Shown in pieces: positions 27,697 through 34,608 of a stretch of 64,000 bases of DNA (positions are counted from its first letter, which is position 1; the number at the start of each line of letters is the position of its first letter). Below the pieces are notes generated by a model, which made no database searches, was not told where the DNA came from, and was given only the letters and a program-made list of their open reading frames with translations. Source of the DNA: Rhizobium sp. AQ_MP (GTDB lineage Bacteria; Pseudomonadota; Alphaproteobacteria; Rhizobiales; Rhizobiaceae); contig NZ_JACJVI010000009.1 in the NCBI RefSeq assembly GCF_014237835.1, positions 62,001 to 126,000 on the forward strand, written 5' to 3'. A program made the translations under genes and the position numbers.

Positions 27697-27820
27697 GCGC
27701 TTGGACCGATCGGGTTTGTTGCAAAGGTTTGTCGCCTCTTGCATTCTTTGGACATGCGATCGCTCGGGAGAAGCGATCCGGGCGTGGCGGGCTTGCCGCC
27801 GGAGAAAAAGGGACAAGACC

Positions 27821-28234
27821 ATGGACGCATCAGCAAAACCCACCTGCCGTATCGTGAAGCCCGGCCATACCTATGAGGGCAAGCAGGGGCTGAGCTATTT
27901 CGAGGGGATAGCCGCCGAGACAGTCGGCTCGAAGGGTATCTGCATGCATGTGCTGACCATGCCGCCGGGTGCGCGCGCCAAGGCGCATCTGCATGAGAGC
28001 CACGAGACGGCGATCTACATGCTCTCCGGACAGGCGCATACCTGGTATGGCGAGCGGCTGGAGAACCATGTCGTGGTTCATGCCGGCGAGCTTTTCTACA
28101 TTCCAGCCGGCGTGCCTCATCTGCCGGCGAACCTGTCGAATGCGCCGTGCACGGCGATCATCGCGCGCACCGACCCGAACGAGCAGGAAAGCGTCGTCCT
28201 GCTGCCGGAGCTGGATAGGCTGGTTGAGGTGTGA
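27821..28234 (+). CDS. Cupin-domain protein
   Basis: 137-residue single cupin. The first metal motif is LHESHETAIYMLSG (HxH-like with Glu) and the second is FYIPAGVPHLPANL. It probably binds a metal and may be an isomerase, dioxygenase or small-molecule sensor. It is divergent from the importer operon and lies upstream of the convergent dihydropyrimidinase gene, so it may act on pyrimidine-derived compounds; this is inference from position. The start at 27821 is preferred over 27695, which would overlap the ATPase start region. Confidence 0.75.
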   Translation: MDASAKPTCRIVKPGHTYEGKQGLSYFEGIAAETVGSKGICMHVLTMPPGARAKAHLHESHETAIYMLSGQAHTWYGERLENHVVVHAGELFYIPAGVPHLPANLSNAPCTAIIARTDPNEQESVVLLPELDRLVEV

Positions 28235-28240
28235 GTGACC

Positions 28241-28292
28241 TCTTCTCCCCAGCGGGGAGACGGTGGCGCGTAGAGCCGGATGAGGGGGCGCG
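28241..28292. repeat. Rhizobial-type intergenic repeat (family D)
   Basis: CTTCTCCCCAGCGGGGAGAC followed by GGTGGCGCG...GAGCCGGATGAGGGGG resembles a widespread intergenic repeat in rhizobial genomes: a short CTCCCC/GGGGAG hairpin plus a conserved tail. Single copy here. Confidence 0.6.
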
Positions 28293-28335
28293 GAGCGTGC
28301 CTGTTCGCTGGTGTCTCTGACGTCGGCGCTTGGGT

Positions 28336-28384
28336 TACCCCCCTCTGTCCTGCCGGACATCTCCCCCTCAAGGGGGGAGATCGG
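28336..28384. repeat. Palindromic repeat, family A copy 3
   Basis: Same 49-bp element as at 7130-7178, differing at a few bases (TGTCCTGCCGGACAT in place of TGGCCTGCCGGCCAT). The changes are compensatory within the small palindrome. Confidence 0.85.
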
Positions 28385-28489
28385 ACCCCGCATCGGTTTT
28401 GCCCTCCTAACACCGTTTGCCTTGCCACTATCGATATTTTGAGACCAGTGAGAAAGAACAGATGAGGTTTGGCGAGCGGCGAGCCGCCT

Positions 28490-28538
28490 CCGATCTCCCC
28501 CCTTGAGGGGGAGATGCCCGGCAGGGCAGAGGGGGGTA
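28490..28538. repeat. Palindromic repeat, family A copy 4 (inverted)
   Basis: Essentially identical to copy 2 at 7279-7327 and inverted relative to copy 3, from which it is separated by 105 bp. Lies just after the dihydropyrimidinase stop. Confidence 0.85.
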
Positions 28539-28566
28539 ACAACACGCGCCAACGCCATCGACCTGC

Positions 28567-30021
28567 TCACACCCCCGTCGCCGGAATGCCCGTGCGTTCC
28601 ACCTTGCGCGGGGCGACCAGTTCCTTCCAGGTCGACAGCGCCTTGGAAACCGCGGGGAAGGGCTCGCGCTTGATGAACTTGCCGTGGCCCTCGCGGGTCT
28701 TCACCGCACTTTCCTCGATCGCGACGTAGCCGCGGGTGAGCGTGTAGCGCGGTAGGCCAGTGACTTCCTTGCCTTCGAAGACGTTGTAGTCGATCGCGGA
28801 CTGCTGGGTCTTGGCGGAGATGGTCTTCGAGCGCTTGGGGTCCCAGACCACGAGGTCGGCATCGGCGCCGACAAGCACGGCGCCCTTCTTCGGGTAGATG
28901 TTGAGGATCTTGGCGATGTTGGTCGAGGTGACCGCGACGAATTCGTTCATCGTCAGGCGGCCGGTTGCCACGCCATAGGTCCAGAGCATGGGCATGCGGT
29001 CTTCGAGCCCGCCGGTGCCGTTCGGGATCTTGGCGAAGTTGCCCACGCCGAAACGCTTCTGTTCTGAGGTGAAAGCGCAGTGGTCGGTGGCGACGACCGA
29101 GAGCGAGCCTGACTGCAGGCCGGCCCAGAGTGAATCCTGGTGCTGCTTGTTGCGGAAGGGCGGCGACATGACGCGGCGGGCGGCGTGGTCCCAGTCCTTG
29201 TTGAAATATTCGCTTTCGTCGAGCGTCAGGTGCTGGATCAGCGGCTCGCCATAGACGCGCATGCCCTTCTGGCGGGCGCGGCGTATGGCTTCATGCGCCT
29301 GTTCGCAGGAGGTGTGCACGACATAGAGCGGGACACCGGCCATGTCGGCCAGCATGATGGCCCGGTTGGTGGCTTCGCCCTCGACCTCAGGCGGACGGGA
29401 ATAGGCGTGCGCCTCCGGACCGTTATTGCCTTCGGCCAGCAGCTTTGCCGTCATCGAGGCGACGACGTCGCCGTTTTCGGCATGCACCATCGGCAGCGCG
29501 CCAAGCTCGGCGCAGCGCTGGAACGAGGCGAACATTTCATCGTCATTCACCATCAGCGCGCCCTTATAGGCCATGAAATGCTTGAAGGTGTTGATGCCGC
29601 GATCCTGAACGACCGTCTTCATTTCATCGAAGACGCGCTCGTTCCAGCCGGTGATCGCCATGTGGAAGGAGTAGTCGGCCGTGGCGCGGGAGGTCTTGTT
29701 GTCCCACATCTGGAGAGCTTCGAGCAGCGACTGGTCGGGGGCGGGCAGACAGAAATCGACGACCATAGTCGTGCCACCGGAGAGGCCGGCGCGCGTTCCG
29801 CTTTCAAAGTCGTCGGCGGAATAGGTGCCCATGAAAGGCATTTCGAGATGTACATGCGGATCGATGCCACCCGGCATGACGTAACAGCCGGCCGCATCGA
29901 GCACGGTATCGCCGGAGAGGTTCGGCCCGATCTCGACGATCACGCCCCCCTCGATCTTGACGTCAGCCTTGTAGGTCAGATCGGCGGTGACGATCGTGCC
30001 GCCCTTGATGACTGTGGTCAT
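28567..30021 (-). CDS. hydA: Dihydropyrimidinase / D-hydantoinase
   Basis: 484-residue zinc amidohydrolase that opens dihydrouracil or dihydrothymine to the N-carbamoyl-beta-amino acid (second step of reductive pyrimidine breakdown). The metal motif is DPHVHLEMP (near residue 55), the carbamylated Lys is in HFMAYKGALM, and other ligands appear in MVHAENG, VVHTSCEQ and VATDHCAF. Length and order match the family. A small unrelated gene ends 12 bp upstream. The product goes to the amidohydrolase encoded at 30690-31943. Confidence 0.95.
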   Translation of the reverse strand: MTTVIKGGTIVTADLTYKADVKIEGGVIVEIGPNLSGDTVLDAAGCYVMPGGIDPHVHLEMPFMGTYSADDFESGTRAGLSGGTTMVVDFCLPAPDQSLLEALQMWDNKTSRATADYSFHMAITGWNERVFDEMKTVVQDRGINTFKHFMAYKGALMVNDDEMFASFQRCAELGALPMVHAENGDVVASMTAKLLAEGNNGPEAHAYSRPPEVEGEATNRAIMLADMAGVPLYVVHTSCEQAHEAIRRARQKGMRVYGEPLIQHLTLDESEYFNKDWDHAARRVMSPPFRNKQHQDSLWAGLQSGSLSVVATDHCAFTSEQKRFGVGNFAKIPNGTGGLEDRMPMLWTYGVATGRLTMNEFVAVTSTNIAKILNIYPKKGAVLVGADADLVVWDPKRSKTISAKTQQSAIDYNVFEGKEVTGLPRYTLTRGYVAIEESAVKTREGHGKFIKREPFPAVSKALSTWKELVAPRKVERTGIPATGV

Positions 30022-30033
30022 TGGCCTTGCTCC

Positions 30034-30369
30034 CTATTCTTTCAAAGGGTCCAGAGGCCCTTCGTTTCTGTGATGACGCTTGTTGTGGATGGTCGGGGCT
30101 GTAACATGGACAGGCACCTCGAAGCTGACGCGGCTCACCGTCTCTCGAGCGACGGAGCCCTTCAAGTCTCCAAAGGAAAGAACGGATATGCCGCCACCGC
30201 CTTCTGCGTTGACGGTTACCGCTACCCCGAATTTCACGTTCTGAGCACCGTCCTGACGGATCCAGTTAACGTAGCCTGGAGCTATATAAAGCAATGAGGT
30301 TTCCTGGGCGTCCGCCACGCCCTTTCTGATATCCAGTAGGGATTGTTTAACGAATTCATCCAGCTTCAT
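30034..30369 (-). CDS. Small protein resembling the trypco2 family
   Basis: 111 residues starting MKLDEFVKQSLLDIRKGV. An N-terminal helix is followed by a beta-rich segment (NVKFGVAVTVNAEGGGGISV...VSFEVPVHV), the layout of trypsin-co-occurring domain 2 proteins, which are otherwise linked to predicted conflict or signalling systems. The identification is by pattern only. The start is the ATG at 30369; longer readings enter the neighbouring gene. It sits between the coiled-coil gene and the dihydropyrimidinase, all on the minus strand. Confidence 0.5.
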   Translation of the reverse strand: MKLDEFVKQSLLDIRKGVADAQETSLLYIAPGYVNWIRQDGAQNVKFGVAVTVNAEGGGGISVLSFGDLKGSVARETVSRVSFEVPVHVTAPTIHNKRHHRNEGPLDPLKE

Positions 30370-30415
30370 GAGTGGCCTCCTGAAGCTTTTTGGATTGTAC
30401 TGTGATTTACGGATG

Positions 30416-30640
30416 CTACACGTCGACGAGATCCAGACGTTTCTCGATGCGCGACAGGCGCTCATCCAAACGGTCGAGACGATTGGAGAAGCCGGCATTC
30501 TGGGCCGTAAGGCCACCGACCTGGTATTCGAGAACGCCAAGGCGGGCCTTGACCTCTGACATGTCATCGGAGAGCCGATCCATCTTTCCACGGATCGCGC
30601 GAAGATGCTCAAGTACCAGATTGTCGGTTGACGAGGACAT
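30416..30640 (-). CDS. Small coiled-coil protein
   Basis: 74 residues, almost entirely heptad-patterned (LRAIRGKMDRLSDDMSEVK, then DRLDERLSRIEKRLDLVDV). The start is the ATG at 30640. It is similar in style to small rhizobial coiled-coil proteins of unknown role. It precedes the trypco2-like gene by 46 bp on the same strand, so the two may be a functional pair. Confidence 0.6.
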   Translation of the reverse strand: MSSSTDNLVLEHLRAIRGKMDRLSDDMSEVKARLGVLEYQVGGLTAQNAGFSNRLDRLDERLSRIEKRLDLVDV

Positions 30641-30689
30641 TTTCGATGCTCCATCGGCCCTGATGCAACCGAACATAGCGCGAAAGTGT

Positions 30690-31943
30690 TCACCCGACAA
30701 TCTCCGCGGTCTCCAGCACGGCCCGCAGCAGCACGTCGCAGCCGGCGCTGGCCCAGTCCTTGGAAATCTCCTCGGCCTCGTTGTGGGAGAGGCCGTCCAC
30801 GCAAGGGCACATGATCATGGTCGATGGCGCCACCTTGGCGGCCCAGCAGGCATCGTGGCCGGCGCCGGAGATGATGTTCATGTGGCTATAACCAAGGTCT
30901 TCCGCCGCCTTGCGAACGGAGGCGACGAGTGTCGGGTCGAAGGTGACCGGATCGAAATGGCCGACGGCCTCGATGGAACAGCCGACACCGAGGGCCGCAC
31001 AAATGTCGGCTGCCTCCTTCTCGATCCTCGCGCGCATGCCGTCGAGCTTGGCCTGTTCCGGCGAGCGGATGTCGACGGTGAAGATGACCGTGCCGGGCAG
31101 GACGTTGCGGGAATTGGGAGAGAACTTCACCTGGCCGACGCCGCCGACGCAGCCCGGCTGGTTGTCCATGGCAACCGTCTGGACCATTTCCATGATGCGG
31201 GCCATGGCAAGGCCTGCATTGACGCGGTGGTTCATCGGGGTGGAGCCGGTATGGGCTTCCTTGCCGGTCAGCGTGAATTCCAGCCACCACAGGCCCTGAC
31301 AGTGTGTGACCACACCGATCTGCTTGTTTTCGGCCTCAAGGATCGGACCCTGCTCGATATGATACTCAAAATAGGCGTGCATCTTGCGGGCACCGACCTT
31401 TTCGTCGCCGACCCAGCCGATGCGCTTCAGTTCGTCGCCGAAGGTCTTGCCCTCCATGTCCTTGCGGGCATAGGCGTAATCCTGGGTCAGCACGCCGGCG
31501 AAGACGCCGGAGGCGAGCATGGCGGGTGCGAAGCGGGCGCCTTCCTCATTGGTCCAGTTGGTGACGACGATGGGATGCCTGGTCTTGATGTTGAGGTCGT
31601 TCATCGAGCGCACGACTTCAAGACCAGCCAGTACACCGAGCACGCCGTCATACTTTCCGCCGGTGGGCTGCGTGTCGAGATGAGAGCCGACATAAACGGG
31701 CAGTGCGTCGGGATCGGTCCCGGGGCGAGTCATGAACATGTTGCCCATGGTGTCGACGCCCATGGTCAGGCCTGCATCCTCGCACCAGCGCTGGAAAAGG
31801 CGACGGCCCTCGGCATCCTCGTCCGTCAGGGTCTGGCGATTGTTGCCGCCGGCAATACCGGGGCCGATCTTCGCCATCTCCATGAGCATGTCCCACAGCC
31901 GATCGCCGTTCACGCGAAGGTTGGTGCCGGGTTGCGCCGTCAT
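30690..31943 (-). CDS. hyuC: Zn-dependent N-carbamoyl-beta-alanine amidohydrolase (M20 family)
   Basis: 417-residue amidase that removes the carbamoyl group from N-carbamoyl-beta-alanine (third step of pyrimidine catabolism), releasing ammonia and CO2. Metal residues lie in GSHLDTQPTGGKYDG (about residue 83), NEEGARFAPAM, and GAGHDACWAAK, with a late His in DGLSHNEAEE. The order matches the hydantoinase/carbamoylase group. It is divergent from rutR across a 287-bp region containing a RutR-like operator. Allantoate amidohydrolase is a related alternative; the pyrimidine genes around it favour this call. Confidence 0.92.
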   Translation of the reverse strand: MTAQPGTNLRVNGDRLWDMLMEMAKIGPGIAGGNNRQTLTDEDAEGRRLFQRWCEDAGLTMGVDTMGNMFMTRPGTDPDALPVYVGSHLDTQPTGGKYDGVLGVLAGLEVVRSMNDLNIKTRHPIVVTNWTNEEGARFAPAMLASGVFAGVLTQDYAYARKDMEGKTFGDELKRIGWVGDEKVGARKMHAYFEYHIEQGPILEAENKQIGVVTHCQGLWWLEFTLTGKEAHTGSTPMNHRVNAGLAMARIMEMVQTVAMDNQPGCVGGVGQVKFSPNSRNVLPGTVIFTVDIRSPEQAKLDGMRARIEKEAADICAALGVGCSIEAVGHFDPVTFDPTLVASVRKAAEDLGYSHMNIISGAGHDACWAAKVAPSTMIMCPCVDGLSHNEAEEISKDWASAGCDVLLRAVLETAEIVG

Positions 31944-32080
31944 TGCAGATCCTCACCTGTTTTCTGGGACCCGGATCTTCCGCCCGTTCCCCTTGTTCCC
32001 GGGGTCAGCAACAGCGACTTGTCTTTGTCTTTTCCGCTGTCGTATCGGCAGTTGCCTTTATTTGACATCTGTCCAATAAT

Positions 32081-32096
32081 TTGACCGACTGGTAAA
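32081..32096. promoter_or_regulatory. Predicted RutR operator between hyuC and rutR
   Basis: TTGACCGACTGGTAAA matches the RutR palindrome TTGACCAnnTGGTCAA at all but two defined positions. A weaker neighbour, TTTGACATCTGTCCAA, lies at 32061-32076. The site is in the divergent hyuC-rutR region, suited to autoregulation and to control of the catabolic gene. Confidence 0.65.
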
Positions 32097-32230
32097 ACAG
32101 TACAACTTCCAGCACGGCACTCAAGATACAATCGGCAAAAATCTGCGACAAAAAACAGGGCAGATGCACAGAATTTGATCTCCGATATTCTTGAGCGACT
32201 TCAGTGTCTTAGGCGGGGGACAACTCTAAG

Positions 32231-32884
32231 ATGGCGATACCGAGAGCGGCACAAACCCAGAGACGGACACGCATCCAGGAGGAAAAGGAAGAGCAGATCC
32301 TCGAAGCGGCGCTCGAAGTATTTTCGCAGCGCGGCTTTCACGGCTCGACGATCGATCAGATCGCCGAGGTCGCGGGCATGTCGAAGCCCAACCTGCTCTA
32401 TTATTTCCGCACCAAGGAGGCGATGCATCAGGCGCTCATCGACAGGGTGCTGGAGAACTGGCTGGAGCCGCTGCAAGCCTTCGATGCCGAGGGGGATCCG
32501 CAACAGGAAATCTGCTCCTACATTCGGCGGAAACTGGAAATGGCCCGCGACTTTCCGCGCGAAAGCCGCCTGTTTGCCAACGAGATTCTGCAGGGCGCCC
32601 CGCATATTGCCGGCGTCCTGGAGGGGCCGCTCAAGGACTTGGTCGACGAGAAGGCAGAGGTCATCAGGGCCTGGATTGCCTCGGGCAAGATCCGGACCTG
32701 CGATCCGTATCACATGATCTTCTCGATCTGGTCGACGACCCAGCATTATGCCGATTTCGACGTGCAAGTTCGTTCCGTGCTGGGACAGGAGAGGGATGAC
32801 GATGACCGTTTCGAGGCTGCCGCCCGCTTTCTCGAGGGGCTTTTCGTTAACGGGCTGATTCTGAGACCGGCCGTCAGTCCCTGA
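32231..32884 (+). CDS. rutR: TetR-family regulator RutR (pyrimidine-responsive)
   Basis: 217 residues. The N-terminal TetR helix-turn-helix (ILEAALEVFSQRGFHGSTI, then GMSKPNLLYYFRTKEAMH) and the RutR-type C-terminal domain (ARDFPRESRLFANEILQGAP, IWSTTQHYADF) closely resemble E. coli RutR, which is released from DNA by uracil. The motif order and the HYADF segment are characteristic. It lies within the pyrimidine gene set and should control it. The 3' end overlaps the convergent DMT exporter gene by 11 nt. Confidence 0.9.
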   Translation: MAIPRAAQTQRRTRIQEEKEEQILEAALEVFSQRGFHGSTIDQIAEVAGMSKPNLLYYFRTKEAMHQALIDRVLENWLEPLQAFDAEGDPQQEICSYIRRKLEMARDFPRESRLFANEILQGAPHIAGVLEGPLKDLVDEKAEVIRAWIASGKIRTCDPYHMIFSIWSTTQHYADFDVQVRSVLGQERDDDDRFEAAARFLEGLFVNGLILRPAVSP

Positions 32885-33845
32885 GCAGTCCCATCACCAG
32901 CAGCCCTGCCGCCGTCACCAGCGCGCCGACAAAGACAGCGGGGCTCGCCCAGCCGTGACCGAGCAGACCTTCGAGCAGGATGATGAAGGTCGGTGTGAGA
33001 TAGCCGTAGCCGAGGACCTTCGGGGCGGGCAGCCGCATCGAGGCATATTGCAGCAGCATAAAGGTCAGAGCCGTCGTGACGATCGAGAGATAGGCGATCG
33101 TCGCCCAGACGGTTGCGGGAAGGCTGGCAAAATCGGTGGTCGCGAGCGGCACGGCACCGGTCGGCAAAAGCCAGGGCACTGTGAAGACGATGACCCAGAA
33201 GCCGAAGGCGACCGGATTGTCGCCCTGGTTGAACTTACGGATGAGCGGCACATAGGCACCGTGGCAGACCACACCGACGAAATAGATGAGTTCGCCGGTC
33301 CCGACGTCGAAGGACAGGATCGCGTTGATATCCGCCCGGAATATGACCCAGATGGCTCCCAGGGCAGCAATCACCAGGGCTAACAGGACATCCGGCCGGG
33401 TTTTCTGGCCGACGAAAACCAGCGCAAAACCGGCGCTGATCAGCGGCATCAGCGTAAAGACGGCTCCGGTCTGCACCGGGCTCGTAAACTCCAGGGCCAC
33501 GAACATGGTCAGCATGTAGATGGCGATCAGGCCGCCGAGCAGGGCGAAGCGCCAGATCCGCTGCGGAGCCTTGAAGGGGACGCGCAGGATGCCGAAGGTC
33601 AGGATCCCCATGACGACCACTGTCATCAGGTAGCGCCAAAGGGTCAGTGGGCCGGCATCGAGGTGTCGCGCTGCCATGCCGCCGAAGGAAAACGAACCGG
33701 CGATGAGGGCGGCGAAGAGGAGCATGGCCGCATGCGCCTTCAGCTTTTCCCGCCCCTTGGCATGGACGGTGTGCCGATTGACGGGTCTGTCTGCGGGTGA
33801 CGCTTGCTCTGTCATGGCATGTCTTTCGGCCGGAACCGGCGTCAC
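32874..33845 (-). CDS. DMT-family transporter (two EamA domains)
   Basis: 323 residues with about ten membrane helices in two EamA repeats, from ~residue 35 to the C-terminus. The cytoplasmic N-terminus is polar. The GYLTPTFIILLEGLLGHG segment is typical of the second domain of the drug/metabolite exporter family. Convergent with rutR and overlapping it; whether it exports a pyrimidine product is unknown. Confidence 0.88.
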   Translation of the reverse strand: MTPVPAERHAMTEQASPADRPVNRHTVHAKGREKLKAHAAMLLFAALIAGSFSFGGMAARHLDAGPLTLWRYLMTVVVMGILTFGILRVPFKAPQRIWRFALLGGLIAIYMLTMFVALEFTSPVQTGAVFTLMPLISAGFALVFVGQKTRPDVLLALVIAALGAIWVIFRADINAILSFDVGTGELIYFVGVVCHGAYVPLIRKFNQGDNPVAFGFWVIVFTVPWLLPTGAVPLATTDFASLPATVWATIAYLSIVTTALTFMLLQYASMRLPAPKVLGYGYLTPTFIILLEGLLGHGWASPAVFVGALVTAAGLLVMGLLRD

Positions 33846-33954
33846 CGTTCGCGTGACTTGACCCGGCCGGCTTTCTCATTCATCTGCGATCCGAACGCGC
33901 AGACCGTGCGTCGCCCAGGACTATCCACCCGGCAGTTAATCGAAAGCGGACCTG

Positions 33955-34587
33955 ATGACAACGACGATCGGCTTCAGCGATACGGACAAGAGCACAAGCG
34001 CGGTGCTGCAGGACGTGATCAACTCGATGGACGACGATCACGTCACCTTGCGCCAGATTCTCGAAAAGATGGGAGAAAGCGGCCTGCTTCTCCTCTGCGG
34101 CCTGCTTTCCCTGCCGTTCCTCGTGCCAGTCTCCATACCGGGGGTGTCGACCGTCTTCGGTGCAGGGATCGTGTTGATCGGCATTGCCGTCACTTTCAAC
34201 CGTCTTCCCTGGCTGCCGGAAAAGGTGGCCGACCGCAAGCTGGAGCGTGCGCGTCTCGTTCCGGTGCTGGAGCGTGGTCTTGCGATCCTGCGCAAGGTCG
34301 ATCGCTACGTCCGTCCGCGGCTTCCGGGCCTGACCGTGGGCAGTCTCGTCAACCGTGTGAACGGTCTGATCCTGACGGCCGCCGGCGTCCTCTTGATGAT
34401 GCCGCTGAGCTTCATTCCGTTTTCCAATACGCTGCCGGGTGTCGCCATCCTGTTCCTGTCGACGGGCATTTCGCAGCGCGATGGTGTCGTGGTCGCGCTC
34501 GGTCACCTGATGGTGGTGCTGACCCTCATCTACTTCGGCGCACTCGCCTATTTTGCCGTTGCGGCCGGACAGAACCTGCTTGGCTGA
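33955..34587 (+). CDS. exoD: ExoD family exopolysaccharide synthesis protein
   Basis: 210 residues. ExoD signatures are LLLCGLLSLPFLVPVSIPGV, NRLPWLPEKVADRKL and MMPLSFIPFSNTLPGVAIL. Several hydrophobic helices indicate a membrane protein. In Sinorhizobium, exoD mutants are affected in exopolysaccharide, alkali tolerance and nodulation; the biochemical role is not known. Single gene, convergent with the GGDEF-EAL gene, 21 bp from its stop. Confidence 0.88.
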   Translation: MTTTIGFSDTDKSTSAVLQDVINSMDDDHVTLRQILEKMGESGLLLLCGLLSLPFLVPVSIPGVSTVFGAGIVLIGIAVTFNRLPWLPEKVADRKLERARLVPVLERGLAILRKVDRYVRPRLPGLTVGSLVNRVNGLILTAAGVLLMMPLSFIPFSNTLPGVAILFLSTGISQRDGVVVALGHLMVVLTLIYFGALAYFAVAAGQNLLG

Positions 34588-34608
34588 GCTGCCCCGCGAT
34601 GCAAGGCC

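Noticed and set aside
27697..27820. TPP riboswitch or RutR site upstream of the importer ATPase
   Set aside because: No thi-box-like core is visible, and TTGGACC-GATC-GGGTTT is too far from the RutR pattern.
30390..32084. 564-codon plus-strand frame
   Set aside because: Antisense to the amidohydrolase and the coiled-coil gene; no motifs.
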